Below, piece by piece: positions 9,643-19,815 of a stretch of DNA of 64,000 nucleotides. How positions within the stretch are numbered: position 1 is the stretch's first letter; each line of letters opens with the position of its first letter. The position numbers and the translations under genes are program-made. Below the pieces are notes generated by a model. The model was not told the DNA's origin. It made no database searches and was given only the letters and a program-made list of their open reading frames with translations. The DNA is from Coenobita brevimanus (taxonomy: Eukaryota > Arthropoda > Malacostraca > Decapoda > Coenobitidae). The stretch lies in assembly GCA_032717465.1 (NCBI GenBank), contig CM064712.1, forward strand, positions 23,452,410 to 23,516,409. Reading direction: 5' to 3'.

Positions 9643-12642
9643 TTACAATATAGCAAAAAGTTCTGAAGTAAACACAGATGTATGAGTCGGCAACCGATAC
9701 CTAAGTGCACATTCAGTCGACCACACACTTGCACCCACACATTCACTTGACTTGGAGCCGTCGGTGTACAATTGATGGGACCCCAAGTGACGAACAATGA
9801 TGTTACGAAACAAGTGGTGGACCTCCGCCTCCGGCGCCTTGGCCTTTGGTGCTGGGAGCCATGTAACATCGACTGTAAAGCCGGGTGGCTCCCAAGGCAC
9901 TATATTTTTAATCACCAACTTGTCACAGTCACTGGGGTCCACATCAAGCTCCTGAGTCAGTAAGTGGAGGCGAGCGGCAAGTGGCCGACGCACCCCCCGC
10001 AGAAGGTGGTGGTATTGACGCAGGGGGGTACAGGCCACATTGCCGATATTACTTTTCCTTAATGTCCTTATGCCGTAGGACAAGGCCAGGTGGTCACGGC
10101 GAATACGGAGGGGAGGCACATTCGCCTCCACTTCCATACGAGCCACACGGGTACACCGTACAGCTCTAAGACACATTCGCAAGCATTTATTCTGTAACAC
10201 ATCCAATCCTTTCAGCGTGGCATCAGATGCCGAGCCATACACCTGTGCGCCATAGTCTAGCTTCGATCGAATAAGGGACTTATACACCATTAATAAAGAT
10301 TTTCTGTCGGCACCCCAGGTAGTACCCGCTAGGTACTTGGGGACATTTAACGGTTTATCAGAACGAGCAAGCAAAGTATTAACGTGAAGTTTAAAATTCA
10401 TTCTACGATCAAAATGTATTCCTAAAAATTTTACAGAATCTTGAAAAGGTACCGCCTGATTATCCAAAGTTAAGCACAAATTAGGTACGTTACGATTTAG
10501 TGAAAACTATAGCGGCACACTTACGTACGGAAAACTTAAATCCCCACTGCAAGGCCCATTGGTGGACGGAGTCAAGGGCTGCTTGAATCCGCCCAGCCGA
10601 AAATTGTGCATTACGGGAAGAGTGCCATATTGCACAATCGTCAGCTTAGAGTGAGTATTTAAGATTCCTCGGGATGGGAGCTGATGACAGAATATCATTG
10701 ATCATAATACTAAATAAAGTAGGACTAAGCACACTTCCCTGCGGCACCCCGTTTTCCTGGATAAATATATCTGATGTTACGTTACGGGGCAATTTGACAG
10801 AGAAAGTTCTGTCCCTTAAGAAATTTGAAATAAAAACAGGCAAATTTCCTCTTAAACCATAAGCATAGAGCTTCATTAATATACCGTGTCGCCATGTCAT
10901 GTCATAGGCTTTATGGATGTCCAAGAACACCCCTATCATGAATTCTTTATTGGCAAATGCCTCTGCAGTACAATGCTCCAAATTCATTAAATGATCTAGT
11001 GAACTTCTGTATTTACGGAAGCCACATTGTTGATCATTTAACAAATTCTTCGACTCTAAAACAAAAAGAAGCCTATTGTTAACCATTCGTTCCATGACCT
11101 TACATAGACAAGAAGTCAACACAATAGGACGAAATGAAGTGGGATTCATAAGACGACCAGCCTCTTTAGGTATCGGTATGACGTGCGCAAAGTGCCATGA
11201 GTTTGGGAACGTTCGAGACGCCCAAATCTCATTGTACAATGCTAACATCTTAATCAGGTTGTCCTGATTAAGATGCTGGATCATACCGTACGTGATGGTG
11301 TCTGGTCCAGGGCTGGTGTCTTTACAGGATTTAAGGGCAAGGAGCAGTTCATCTAGCGTAAACTCTTGGTTGTACGGGGTCTACGTCTTCTGTGGCAAAG
11401 TCTAATATCTGTAGCTCAGCCGTGCGTTTATGATGTTGGAAACGTGGGTCATAATTGGCTGAGCTACTTACATGAGAAAAACTCCTGGCGAGGATGTTAG
11501 CAACGTCCACGGGCTCGTCATAGATGTTATTATTAACCTGCAAGGTGGTGACAGGGAAGTATGGGCGTTTATTATTTAATAATCTGATAGTGGACCAGAC
11601 TTTATGTAATGGTGTTTTAATAGTCACCGTGGACACAAAGGACCGCCAGGAGTCACGTTTAGCCCTTCTTATTATTCTCCTTGCCTCAGCCCGTGCCTGT
11701 TTGTATGGAATAAAATTTTCCTCAGTGGGCTGACTATCAAAAATCCTGTATCTCCTATTGCGTTTTCTTAAAGCTTGTCGGCAATCCGGCGTCCACCAAT
11801 GTGCTCTATGCTTCGCATGAACTGTAGAAGTCTTGGGAATAGCAGCCTCAGCTGCGTGTAATATGGATTGGGTTATATTTTCTACCTTAACATCTATGGT
11901 CTCCCCAGATATATCTAAATTGGCGATCCTTGAGAAGGATCCCCAATCTGCTTTCTTATAGTTAAATTTTGGAGGTGGAGGGTCCGAAATGATGTCGCGT
12001 TTATAAGAAAGACAGATGGGTAAATGATCACTTCCCAAGGAGTCGTCGTAAGGATCCCATGAGAGATCTTGATGTATACCAGGGGAGGCCAAAGATAAGT
12101 CAATGGCCGAAAAGTTACCAGTACGATCATCTACACGAGTCGCTCTACCATCGTTCAGAAGACAGAGGCTGGACTGTAGTATTAGGTCGGCTACTTGCTC
12201 CCCACGACCATCAATCCTCAAGCTACCCCATTGATAGTGATGAGCGTTAAAATCGCCCAACACTAACTTATTTCCAGGCAGATGTTCCACTAGTGAATTT
12301 AAAGCATCACTATCAATGGGGGCCATGTGGAGGACAGTACAGAGAGCAAATAGACAGATACGTGTTATTAAATTTTACTCTGCACGCGACCGCTTCCAGA
12401 GTAGAATTTAGAATCACTTCCGTTTGTGGGTGTGATTTGTGGGTGTAAATGGCAACTCCGTGACCTTCATATCTTCTATACGAGTGGTAGTGTTTGAACT
12501 GTGGAGGATCAGGGTGATCCTCCAGGCGCGTCTCCTGTAAACAAACAACGTCTGGCCTGTGTATAGAAAGCAAGATTGCTATATTGTGTAACTTATTCCC
12601 AATACCTCTACAATTCCACTGTAATACAGTGAAAGCGACGGT
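9643..12642 (-). pseudogene. ORF2 of copy A: endonuclease, RT, truncated RNase H
   Basis: Reads from just after the ORF1 stop. The endonuclease (QWNCRG, LQETRLED, GDFNAHH, SDHLP) occupies about 12610-11950, the reverse transcriptase (AYDMTWRHG, GVPQGSVLSP, YADD region) about 11200-10500, and the RNase H start (YTDGS) about 9770. Lesions relative to copies B and C are: an extra G near 12320; a net two-base loss near 11380; TAC to TAA at 10646-10648, which turns the Tyr of the YADD catalytic box into a stop; an extra T near 10496; and a ~740-bp deletion at 9650 that fuses the RNase H (after TSELFAI) to the 3' region. It cannot make an active enzyme. Several of the single-base changes are in homopolymers and could be assembly errors, but the nonsense codon and the large deletion are not of that type. 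Confidence 0.85.
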
Positions 12643-13974
12643 TTAAGATTTTCGTTGGGGGCCAGTGTGCTTTGTCTTTTTTTGTCTCCCGCCGGCAGGC
12701 GAGCGACTACCGGGGGACCTATCCCGGTGCTTGTTCACCGAAACCTCCATATTATCGTCAATTACGAGGTTCCCTGACCCCCCCGAGGAAGAGCTAACCT
12801 TCCTCTCCCTCGCTGGAGTGGGAACTGGAAGAACGTGAGGACGAGACTTTGTGAGGGTGGTCATGTTACTTTTACTAGACTTGTCGGGTTTCGCTTTAGG
12901 CAGTACTGATGGAGAGGCAGCAGCAGCCTGAGAGTACGTTGAAGCCTTAGGGATGTCAGTGAGAGAGTTGGAGCGGACAGGAGGTCGAGATGGAGAGGTA
13001 CTGTGAGTGGCAGAAGGGAGAAAGACAGGGTCAGTCTGGGTCTCTACAGAGCACATCACAGGACGGGACATTACCGCCGAAGCATAGGACCTATTCGGCG
13101 TGGGAGTTGCATGCAACTCCTTCACCTTTTTCCTAGCTTCGTAGTAGGAAATGCCCTCCGTTGCCTTCACTGTGCAGACCTCCTTCTCCTCCTTCCACTT
13201 GGGACAATCCCTAGAGGAAGTGGAGTGAGCGCCCTTGCAGTGGAAGCAACAGACCGTCTCAGATGTGCATTGTTCCGCATCATGACCCTGGCTTGCACAC
13301 TTGCCACACACTGGCTGGGAAGCCCGACAAGTCTTTGAACCATGCCCATACATCTGGCATTTCAAGCAACGGAAAGGGGTGGGAATATATGGCCGCACAT
13401 GAACAATTTCATAACCAATTTTTACTTGGCTAGGCAGTGACACTTTACCGAAAGTCAAAACAATGGTTGCTGTCTTCGTCTTGACACCTTCCGAATATCT
13501 TGTTATGAAGTGGGCATCGATTACATCTTGCTGAGCAAGTTCCTCTATGATCTCTTCCTCACTCATCACCATGAGATCCCTGGAAGTGATGACACCCTTG
13601 CAGGAATTCATGGAAGTTGGGATCTTGGCTTCGACATCATAAATATGAAACTTGCGCAGCTTCAGCAAGTCCTTAACCTGGGAAGAATTGCAAATCTTTA
13701 CAAGGAGGTCTCCGTTCGCAAGTTTTTTGACTTGTTCCACCTCCCCAGCACAGCCATCAATAACCTTCTTAATCATGAAGGGATTGAGACTGCTCAAGGG
13801 AGTGGAACCAAGAGCATGGATGAGAACAAATTCAGCATTATTTACACGTATGTCCAGAGGCAATCGAGTCTGGGGCCGTTCTGTCTGGGGCCTGTCAGTC
13901 CGTTGATCAGTCAGGGGTCGGTCAGGACTACCTCCCCCCCTGAGGGGGGGGGAGGCAGTAGGGGCGTCCTCCAT
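12643..13974 (-). CDS. ORF1 of copy A, Gag-like protein with three CCHC zinc knuckles
   Basis: 443 codons from the ATG at 13974 (MEDAPTAS; the frame is open 25 codons further upstream, but copies B and C have their ATG at the same place, so this start is preferred). In I- and jockey-type elements ORF1 is the RNA-binding particle protein. Order: a charged Pro-rich N-terminus; a central region of about residues 50-210 (FVLIHALGSTPLSSLNPF onward) that resembles the domain preceding the knuckles in these Gags; three knuckles at about 215-270 (CLKCQMYGHGSKTC, CGKCASQGHDAEQC, and CFHCKGAHSTSSRDC with CX2CX3HX6C spacing); then a Ser/Thr/Pro-rich, basic tail ending GPQRKS. The stop TAA (12643-12645) is in frame with the ORF2 that follows. 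This is the only ORF1 in the array that is open end to end in a single frame. Confidence 0.85.
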   Translation of the reverse strand: MEDAPTASPPLRGGGSPDRPLTDQRTDRPQTERPQTRLPLDIRVNNAEFVLIHALGSTPLSSLNPFMIKKVIDGCAGEVEQVKKLANGDLLVKICNSSQVKDLLKLRKFHIYDVEAKIPTSMNSCKGVITSRDLMVMSEEEIIEELAQQDVIDAHFITRYSEGVKTKTATIVLTFGKVSLPSQVKIGYEIVHVRPYIPTPFRCLKCQMYGHGSKTCRASQPVCGKCASQGHDAEQCTSETVCCFHCKGAHSTSSRDCPKWKEEKEVCTVKATEGISYYEARKKVKELHATPTPNRSYASAVMSRPVMCSVETQTDPVFLPSATHSTSPSRPPVRSNSLTDIPKASTYSQAAAASPSVLPKAKPDKSSKSNMTTLTKSRPHVLPVPTPARERKVSSSSGGSGNLVIDDNMEVSVNKHRDRSPGSRSPAGGRQKKTKHTGPQRKS

Positions 13975-13979
13975 AGTAC

Positions 13980-14003
13980 CACTCCCCCCTAGCGGGGGAA
14001 GTG
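13980..14003 (-). promoter_or_regulatory. GC-rich hairpin just upstream of the ORF1 start, copy A
   Basis: Arms CACTCCCCCC and GGGGGAAGTG around a four-base loop, ending 6 bases 5' of the ORF1 ATG on the element strand, with one mismatch. Copies B (21031-21054) and C (27299-27322) have perfect 10-bp versions with different loop bases. Conservation of the arms and not the loop suggests an RNA structure near the start codon; its role is unknown. Confidence 0.55.
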
Positions 14004-14335
14004 GGAAGAAGGGGAGAAAACAAGCAAGGGACAAACAACCGGGGACCACACACCTAAGTCTGAGGTTGCCCTCTCAAACCACTCCAGGGAGGCCCGACCG
14101 TGTTTCTTCACGCCCCAGAGCGATCAGTGGGGGGGACCCTCCGTGGGCGATAAGCAAAGGTAAACTCAGTTTATTTGAACAGACACCTACTGTTCAAGAC
14201 TTAACAGGGAGGGGAGGTAACTGAGTACTAGCTAAACCTAAACGTCACCAGAAGGGTGAAAAAAAAGAAGCTAATGCCGGTAAGGCAGCCCTGAAAACTA
14301 GAGAAGAGCGCAGAGAAAAACACGTCTACCCTCTT

Positions 14336-14366
14336 CACGACCATGCATCAAAGTCCGACAACTGAC
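14336..14366 (-). promoter_or_regulatory. candidate internal promoter at the 5' end of copy A
   Basis: The element begins GTCAGTTG, which contains TCAGTT, a match to the arthropod initiator consensus TCAKTY (plus-strand 14360-14365). About 20 bases in lies GGTCGTG (14336-14342 reversed), which matches the downstream promoter element core RGWYVT and is present in all three copies. I- and jockey-type elements are known to use such TATA-less internal promoters. The spacing here is about 6 bases shorter than the classical +28, so this is tentative. Confidence 0.35.
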
Positions 14367-14381
14367 TTTTTTTTTTTTTTT
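14367..14381 (-). other. poly(A) tail of copy B
   Basis: Fifteen T on the plus strand. The tail directly follows the terminal hairpin and directly precedes GTCAGTTG of copy A on the element strand. Confidence 0.9.
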
Positions 14382-14425
14382 CCGGCCTATCAACCATCGG
14401 GGCCGAAGCCCCTGGTTATTAAGGC
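14382..14425 (-). promoter_or_regulatory. 3'-terminal RNA hairpin with UUCG loop, copy B
   Basis: On the element strand: GGCCU, an internal loop, AACCA, GGGGC, loop UUCG, GCCCC, a two-base bulge, UGGUU, an internal loop, AGGCC. The three five-base stems pair perfectly and the loop is the very stable C(UUCG)G tetraloop. Copy C (21423-21463) has the same fold with compensatory changes (AACCA/UGGUU becomes GACCA/UGGUC; GGGGC/GCCCC becomes GAGGC/GCCUC). In stringent LINEs a 3' stem-loop is the RT recognition site. That is the obvious role here but it is inference. Confidence 0.8.
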
Positions 14426-14490
14426 CATGGATATATATATATGTATATACATTTAAATATATATACATATATATACAAACATATATATAT

Positions 14491-14544
<54 letters not shown>

Positions 14545-14566
14545 CCATGCATACAGACACATTTTC
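14426..14566 (-). repeat. AT-rich and (AC)n tail region of copy B
   Basis: ATATAC-type repeats and a perfect (AC)n run at about 14494-14541 lie between the hairpin and the rest of the 3' region. Copy C has a corresponding ATATAC/CATA tract at 21464-21560 without the long (AC)n, so the length is variable. Confidence 0.8.
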
Positions 14567-15772
14567 ATGCAAACGTACATATATATATAATATTTTTTAT
14601 CTTATTTATTTATTTTTTTGTATTTTTATTTTTTTAATTTTTTCTTGGTTTTATATGTTTTATACCTTATAATATAAAGACAAACTAATCTAAAGACCCT
14701 AAAACTAATCACCTAACAGACAAATCGCTAACCTATACTAAATCCTACAGAGACAAATAGCTAGACCTACACTAATGGTAAAAATACCTCGACTAACAGA
14801 ACACCATCGACTGCAGATATGTAATGCCTTTCTACATGACATACCTGTACTCATCACCTGGTGACTGTCAGTCGAGGCACAACCTAATATAGGGGACATC
14901 AATATATGAAAGGGAACCAGACGAGTCAGGAACATTTCCATATACGTCAGCTGTCGTCCCTAATTAGAATAACTTAAGCAAGATAATATAATGTATTTAC
15001 ATAATTTGTACAAAAAGTGAAGAACCTCGCCCAGCAGACCACCATCGACTACAAGTGCCCAATACCTTCCTATATTGCACACTTGCACTCATCAGCTGGT
15101 GACTGTTAGGCGAGGAACTTGGCTTAATGTAGGGGACATCTATATTAGAAATAGATCGGTGGGAGGAGGAACTATTTAAAATATGTCAACTGTCAACCCT
15201 AATTAATATTACAATATAGCAAAAAGTTCTGAAGTAAACACAGATGTATGAGTCGGCAACCGATACCTAAGTGCACATTCAGTCGACCACACACTTGCAC
15301 CCACACATTCACTTGACTTGGAGCCGTCGGTGTACAATTGATGGGACCCCAAGTGACGAACAATGATGTTACGAAACAAGTGGTGGACCTCCGCCTCCGG
15401 CGCCTTGGCCTTTGGTGCTGGGAGCCATGTAACATCGACTGTAAAGCCGGGTGGCTCCCAAGGCACTATATTTTTAATCACCAACTTGTCACAGTCACTG
15501 GGGTCCACATCAAGCTCCTGAGTCAGTAAGTGGAGGCGAGCGGCAAGTGGCCGACGCACCCCCCGCAGAAGGTGGTGGTATTGACGCAGGGGGGTACAGG
15601 CCACATTGCCGATATTACTTTTCCTTAATGTCCTTATGCCGTAGGACAAGGCCAGGTGGTCACGGTGAATACGGAGGGGAGGCACATTCGCCTCCACTTC
15701 CATACGAGCCACACGGGTACACCGTACAGCTCTAAGACACATTCGCAAGCATTTATTCTGTAACACATCCAA
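14567..15772 (-). repeat. duplicate of copy A 3' part (9001-10206) at the 3' end of copy B
   Basis: The alignment to 9001-10206 is collinear at an offset of 5566 with only about four substitutions that I could find (for example near 14760, 14929, 14969 and 15666). Both share the fusion of the 3' region to the middle of RNase H. A shared derived deletion at the same base means one segment was copied from the other by unequal exchange, conversion or transposition of a deleted template. Confidence 0.85.
15209..15772 (-). pseudogene. ORF2 remnant (RT thumb region to RNase H start) within the duplicated segment
   Basis: Carries the same ORF2 part as 9643-10206 (LQNKCLRMCLRAVR onward to TSELFAI), again ending at the 740-bp deletion. 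It has no RT catalytic box and no RNase H active-site set. Confidence 0.75.
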
Positions 15773-16005
15773 CTTGTAAGCCACCATCGACTGCAAGTGC
15801 CCAATACCTTCCTATATTGCACACTTGCACTCATCAGCTGGTGACTGTCAGGCAAGGAATTTGGCTTAATGTAGGGGACATCTATATTAGAAATAGATCG
15901 GTGGGAGGAGGAACTATTTAAAATATGTCAACTGTCAACCCTAATTAATATTACAATATATACATATTTACTGTTCATAAAAACCATAACCACACAGTAA
16001 AAAAG
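15773..16005 (-). repeat. extra 3'-region segment (second R2) internal to copy B
   Basis: After an eight-base stretch (CTTGTAAG) matching neither partner, an R2 repeat starts at about 15781 and leads into the normal ORF2 end at 16006. The junction at 15772/15773 is therefore a recombination or template-switch breakpoint. Confidence 0.75.
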
Positions 16006-19000
16006 TCACATCACTCTGATCAGTCCGGTCTCTCTCAAGAAAGCCATCAATTTATCAGTCATAACAATGTCCCCATCACCCAGGATGGTGGAAAGGGTGA
16101 AGGGGACGTCAACTGCGCCGCAGTAATTCATAAGTGAAGCGCGTTCACGAATAAATCGCCGACAGCGCAGGATGATATGACTGATAGATAACACCGCATT
16201 ACAGATGTCACAGTGCGGTGGGAAGCGTCTTTCCATATAAGGTTTTATGTGGGTTAAAACGGTGGCATTCAGCCGTAATCGTGCCAACACTTTTTCTTCT
16301 AGGCGACTGGGACGGTTGGCAGTGTCCCAGTCGCCCAGGTACGGCTTACAAGTTGGAATATTTAGTCTGGTCCACTGACCTTGCCACAGAAGATTTATTG
16401 ATTTCTTTCCGAGAGATAGACTCGACCGTAGATCACGAGGAACGTCCCAAGTCTCCTCGAGCTCCACAGCCGACTTTGCAAGTAAGTCAGCCTGCTCATT
16501 GCCGTAGATACGACAATGACCAGGCACCCAGATCAGCGTGAATGACTTGTTGCATGAATGCAACTTATTAACGATGCGGCCCTGGATCTCATGAGAGTCC
16601 GTAGTGCAAGATGCAATTGCCTGAAGGGCTGATTTTGAATCTGAAAATATGACAATTGAGTCGTGTCTAGAATTGAGAGCATAGTCTATGGCTTTGTCAA
16701 TAGCAAAAAGTTCTGAAGTAAACACAGATGTATGAGTCGGCAACCGATACCTGAGGGCACATTCAGTCGACCACACACTTGCACCCACACATTCACTCGA
16801 CTTGGAGCCGTCGTCGGTGTACAATTGATGGGACCCCAAGTGACGAACAATGATGTTACGAAACAAGTGGTGGACCTCCGCCTCCGGCGCCTTGGCCTTT
16901 GGTGCTGGGAGCCATGTAACATCGACTGTAAAGCCGGGTGGCTCCCAAGGCGCTATATTTTTAAGCACCAACTTGTCACAGTCACTGGGGTCCACATCAA
17001 GCTCCTGAGTCAGTAAGTGGAGGCGAGTGGCAAGTGGCCGACGCACCCCCCGCAGAAGGTGGTGGTATTGACGCAGGGGGGTACAGGCCACATTGCCGAT
17101 ATTACTTTTTCTTAATGTCCTTATGCCGTAGGACAACGCCAGGTGGTCACGGCGAATACGGAGGGGAGGCACATTCGCCTCCACTTCCATACGAGCTACA
17201 CGGGTACATCGGACAGCTCCAAGACACATTCGCAAACATTTATTCTGTAACACATCCAATCCTTTCAGCGTGGCATCGGATGCCGAGCCATACACCTGTG
17301 CGCCATAGTCTAGCTTCGATCGAATAAGGGACTTATACACCATTAATAAAGATTTTCTGTCGGCACCCCAGGTAGTACCCGCTAGGTACTTGAGGACATT
17401 TAACGGTTTATCACAACGAGCAAGCAAAGTATTAACGTGAAGTTTAAAATTCATTCTACGATCAAAATGTATTCCTAAAAATTTTACAGAATTTTGAAAA
17501 GGTACCGCCTGATTATCCAAAGTTAAGCACAAATTAGGTACGTTACGATTAGTGAAAACTATAGCGGCACACTTACGTACGGAAAACTTAAATCCCCACT
17601 GCAAGGCCCATTGGTGGACGGAGTCAAGGGCTGCTTGAATCCGCCCAGCCGAAAATTGTGCATTACGGGAAGAGTGCCATATTGCACAATCGTCAGCGTA
17701 GAGTGAGTATTTAAGATTCCTCGGGATGGGAGCTGATGACAGAATATCATTGATCATAATACTAAATAAAGTAGGACTAAGCACACTTCCCTGTGGCACC
17801 CGTTTTCCTGGATAAATATATCCGATGTTACGTTACGGGCAATTTGACAGAGAAAGTTCTGTCCCTTAAGAAATTTGAAATAAAAACAGGCAAATTTCCT
17901 CTTAAACCATAAGCATAGAGCTTCATTAGTATACCGTGTCGCCAGGTCATGTCATAGGCTTTATGGATGTCCAAGAACACCCCTATCATGAATTCTTTAT
18001 TGGCAAATGCCTCTGCAATACAATGCTCCAAATTCATTAAATGATCTAGTGAACTTCTGTATTTACGGAAGCCACATTGTTGATCATTTAACAAATTCTT
18101 CGACTCTAAAACAAAAAAGAAGCCTATTGTTAACTATACGTTCCATGACCTTACATAGACAAGAAGTCAACACAATAGGACAGAAATGAAGTGGGATTCA
18201 TAAGACGACCAGCCTCTTTGGGTATCGGTATGACGTGCGCAAAGTGCCATGAGTTTGGGAACGTTCGAGACGCCCAAATCTCATTGTACAATGCTAACAT
18301 CTTAATCAGGTTGTCCTGATTAAGATGCTGGATCATACCGTACGTGATGGTGTCTGGTCCAGGGCTGGTGTCTTTACAGGATTTAAGGGCAAGGAGTAGT
18401 TCATCTAGCATAAACTCTTGGTTGTACGGGGAGTTTACGTCTTCTGTGGCAAAGTCTAATATCTGTAGCTCAGCCGTGCGTTTATGATGTTGGAAACGCG
18501 GGTCATAATTGGCTGAGCTACTTACATGAGAAAAACTCCTGGCGAGGATGTTAGCAACGTCCACGGGCTCGTCATATATGTTATTATTTACTTGCAAGGT
18601 GGTAATGGGGAAATATGGGCCTTTATTATTTAATATTCTTATAGTGGACCATACTTTACGTAATGGTGTTGTACGAGTCACCGTGGACACAAAGGACTGC
18701 CAGGAGTCACGTTTGGCCCTTCTTATTATTCTCCTTGCCTCAGCCCGTGCCTGTTTGTATGGAATAAAATTTTCCTCAGTGGGCTGACTATCAAAAATCC
18801 TGTATCTCCTATTGCGTTTTCTTAAAGCTTGTCGGCAATCCGGCGTCCACCAATGTGCTCTATGCTTCGCATGAACTGTAGAAGTCTTGGGAATAGCAGC
18901 CTCAGCTGCGTGTAATATGGATTGGGTTATATTTTCTACCTTAACATCTATGGTCTCCCCAGATATATCTAAATTGGCGATCCTTGAGAAGGATCCCCAA

Positions 19001-19695
19001 TCTGCTTTCTTATAGTTAAATTTTGGAGGTGGAGGGTCTGAAATGATGTCGCGTGTATAAGAAAGACAGATGGGTAAATGATCACTTCCCAAGGAGTCGT
19101 CGTAAGGGTCCCATGAGAGATCTTGATGTATACCACAGGAGGCCAAAGATAAGTCAATGGCCGAAAAGTTACCAGTACGATCATCAACACGAGTCGCTCT
19201 ACCATCGTTCAGAAGACAGAGGCTGGACTGTAGTATTAGGTCGGCTACTTGCTCCCCACGACCATCAATCCTCAAGCTACCCCATTGATAGTGATGGGCG
19301 TTAAAATCGCCCAACACTAACTTATTTCCAGGCAGGTGTTCCACTAGTGAATTTAAAGCATCACTATCAATGGGGCCATGTGGAGGACAGTACAGAGAGC
19401 AAATAGACAGATACGTGTTATTAAATTTTACTCTGCACGCGACCGCTTCCAGAGTAGAATTTAGAATCACTTCCGTTTGTGGGTGTGATTTGTGTGTGTA
19501 AATGGCAACTCCGTGACCTTCATATCTTCTATACGAGTAGTAGTGTTTGAACTGTGGAGGATCAGGACGATCCTCCAGGCGCGTCTCCTGTAAACAAACA
19601 ACGTCTGGCCTGTGTATAGAAAGCAAGATTGCTATATTGTGTAACTTATTCCCAATACCTCTACAATTCCACTGTAGTATAGTGAATGCGGCGGT
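16006..19695 (-). pseudogene. ORF2 of copy B: endonuclease, RT, RNase H, terminal CCHC
   Basis: Full-length apart from frame breaks. The C-terminal half is open for 597 codons (16006-17799) from just after PQGSVLSP and includes YADD, RNase H (YTD, TSELFAI, IFSDSKSAL, WVPGHCRIYGNEQADLLAK) and a terminal CDICN, H, RC motif. The endonuclease to RT start is open at 18151-19695 (QWNCRG, GDFNAHH, SDHLP). Breaks relative to the other copies are an extra A near 18182, an extra A in a run near 18117, a lost G near 17838 and a lost C near 17800, all single bases and mostly in homopolymers. A three-base duplication at about 16810-16816 doubles the catalytic Asp of RNase H (YTDDGS instead of YTDGS). No ATG precedes the endonuclease catalytic residues. 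Confidence 0.85.
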
Positions 19696-19815
19696 TTAAG
19701 ATTTTCGTTGGGGGCCAGTGTGCTTTGTCTTTTTTGTCGCCCGCCGGCAGGCGGCGACTACCGGAGGACCTATCCCGGTGCTTGTTAATGGAAACCTCCA
19801 TATTATCATCAATAA

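Larger units (their letters stand above)
9001..14366 (-). mobile_element. array copy A
   Basis: Copy A has an intact-looking ORF1, a broken ORF2 lacking the last ~230 codons, and a 3' region cut by the gap. Its first base on the minus strand is 14366, touching the poly(A) of copy B. Its 5' leader differs noticeably from those of copies B and C, which are nearly identical to each other. Confidence 0.85.
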
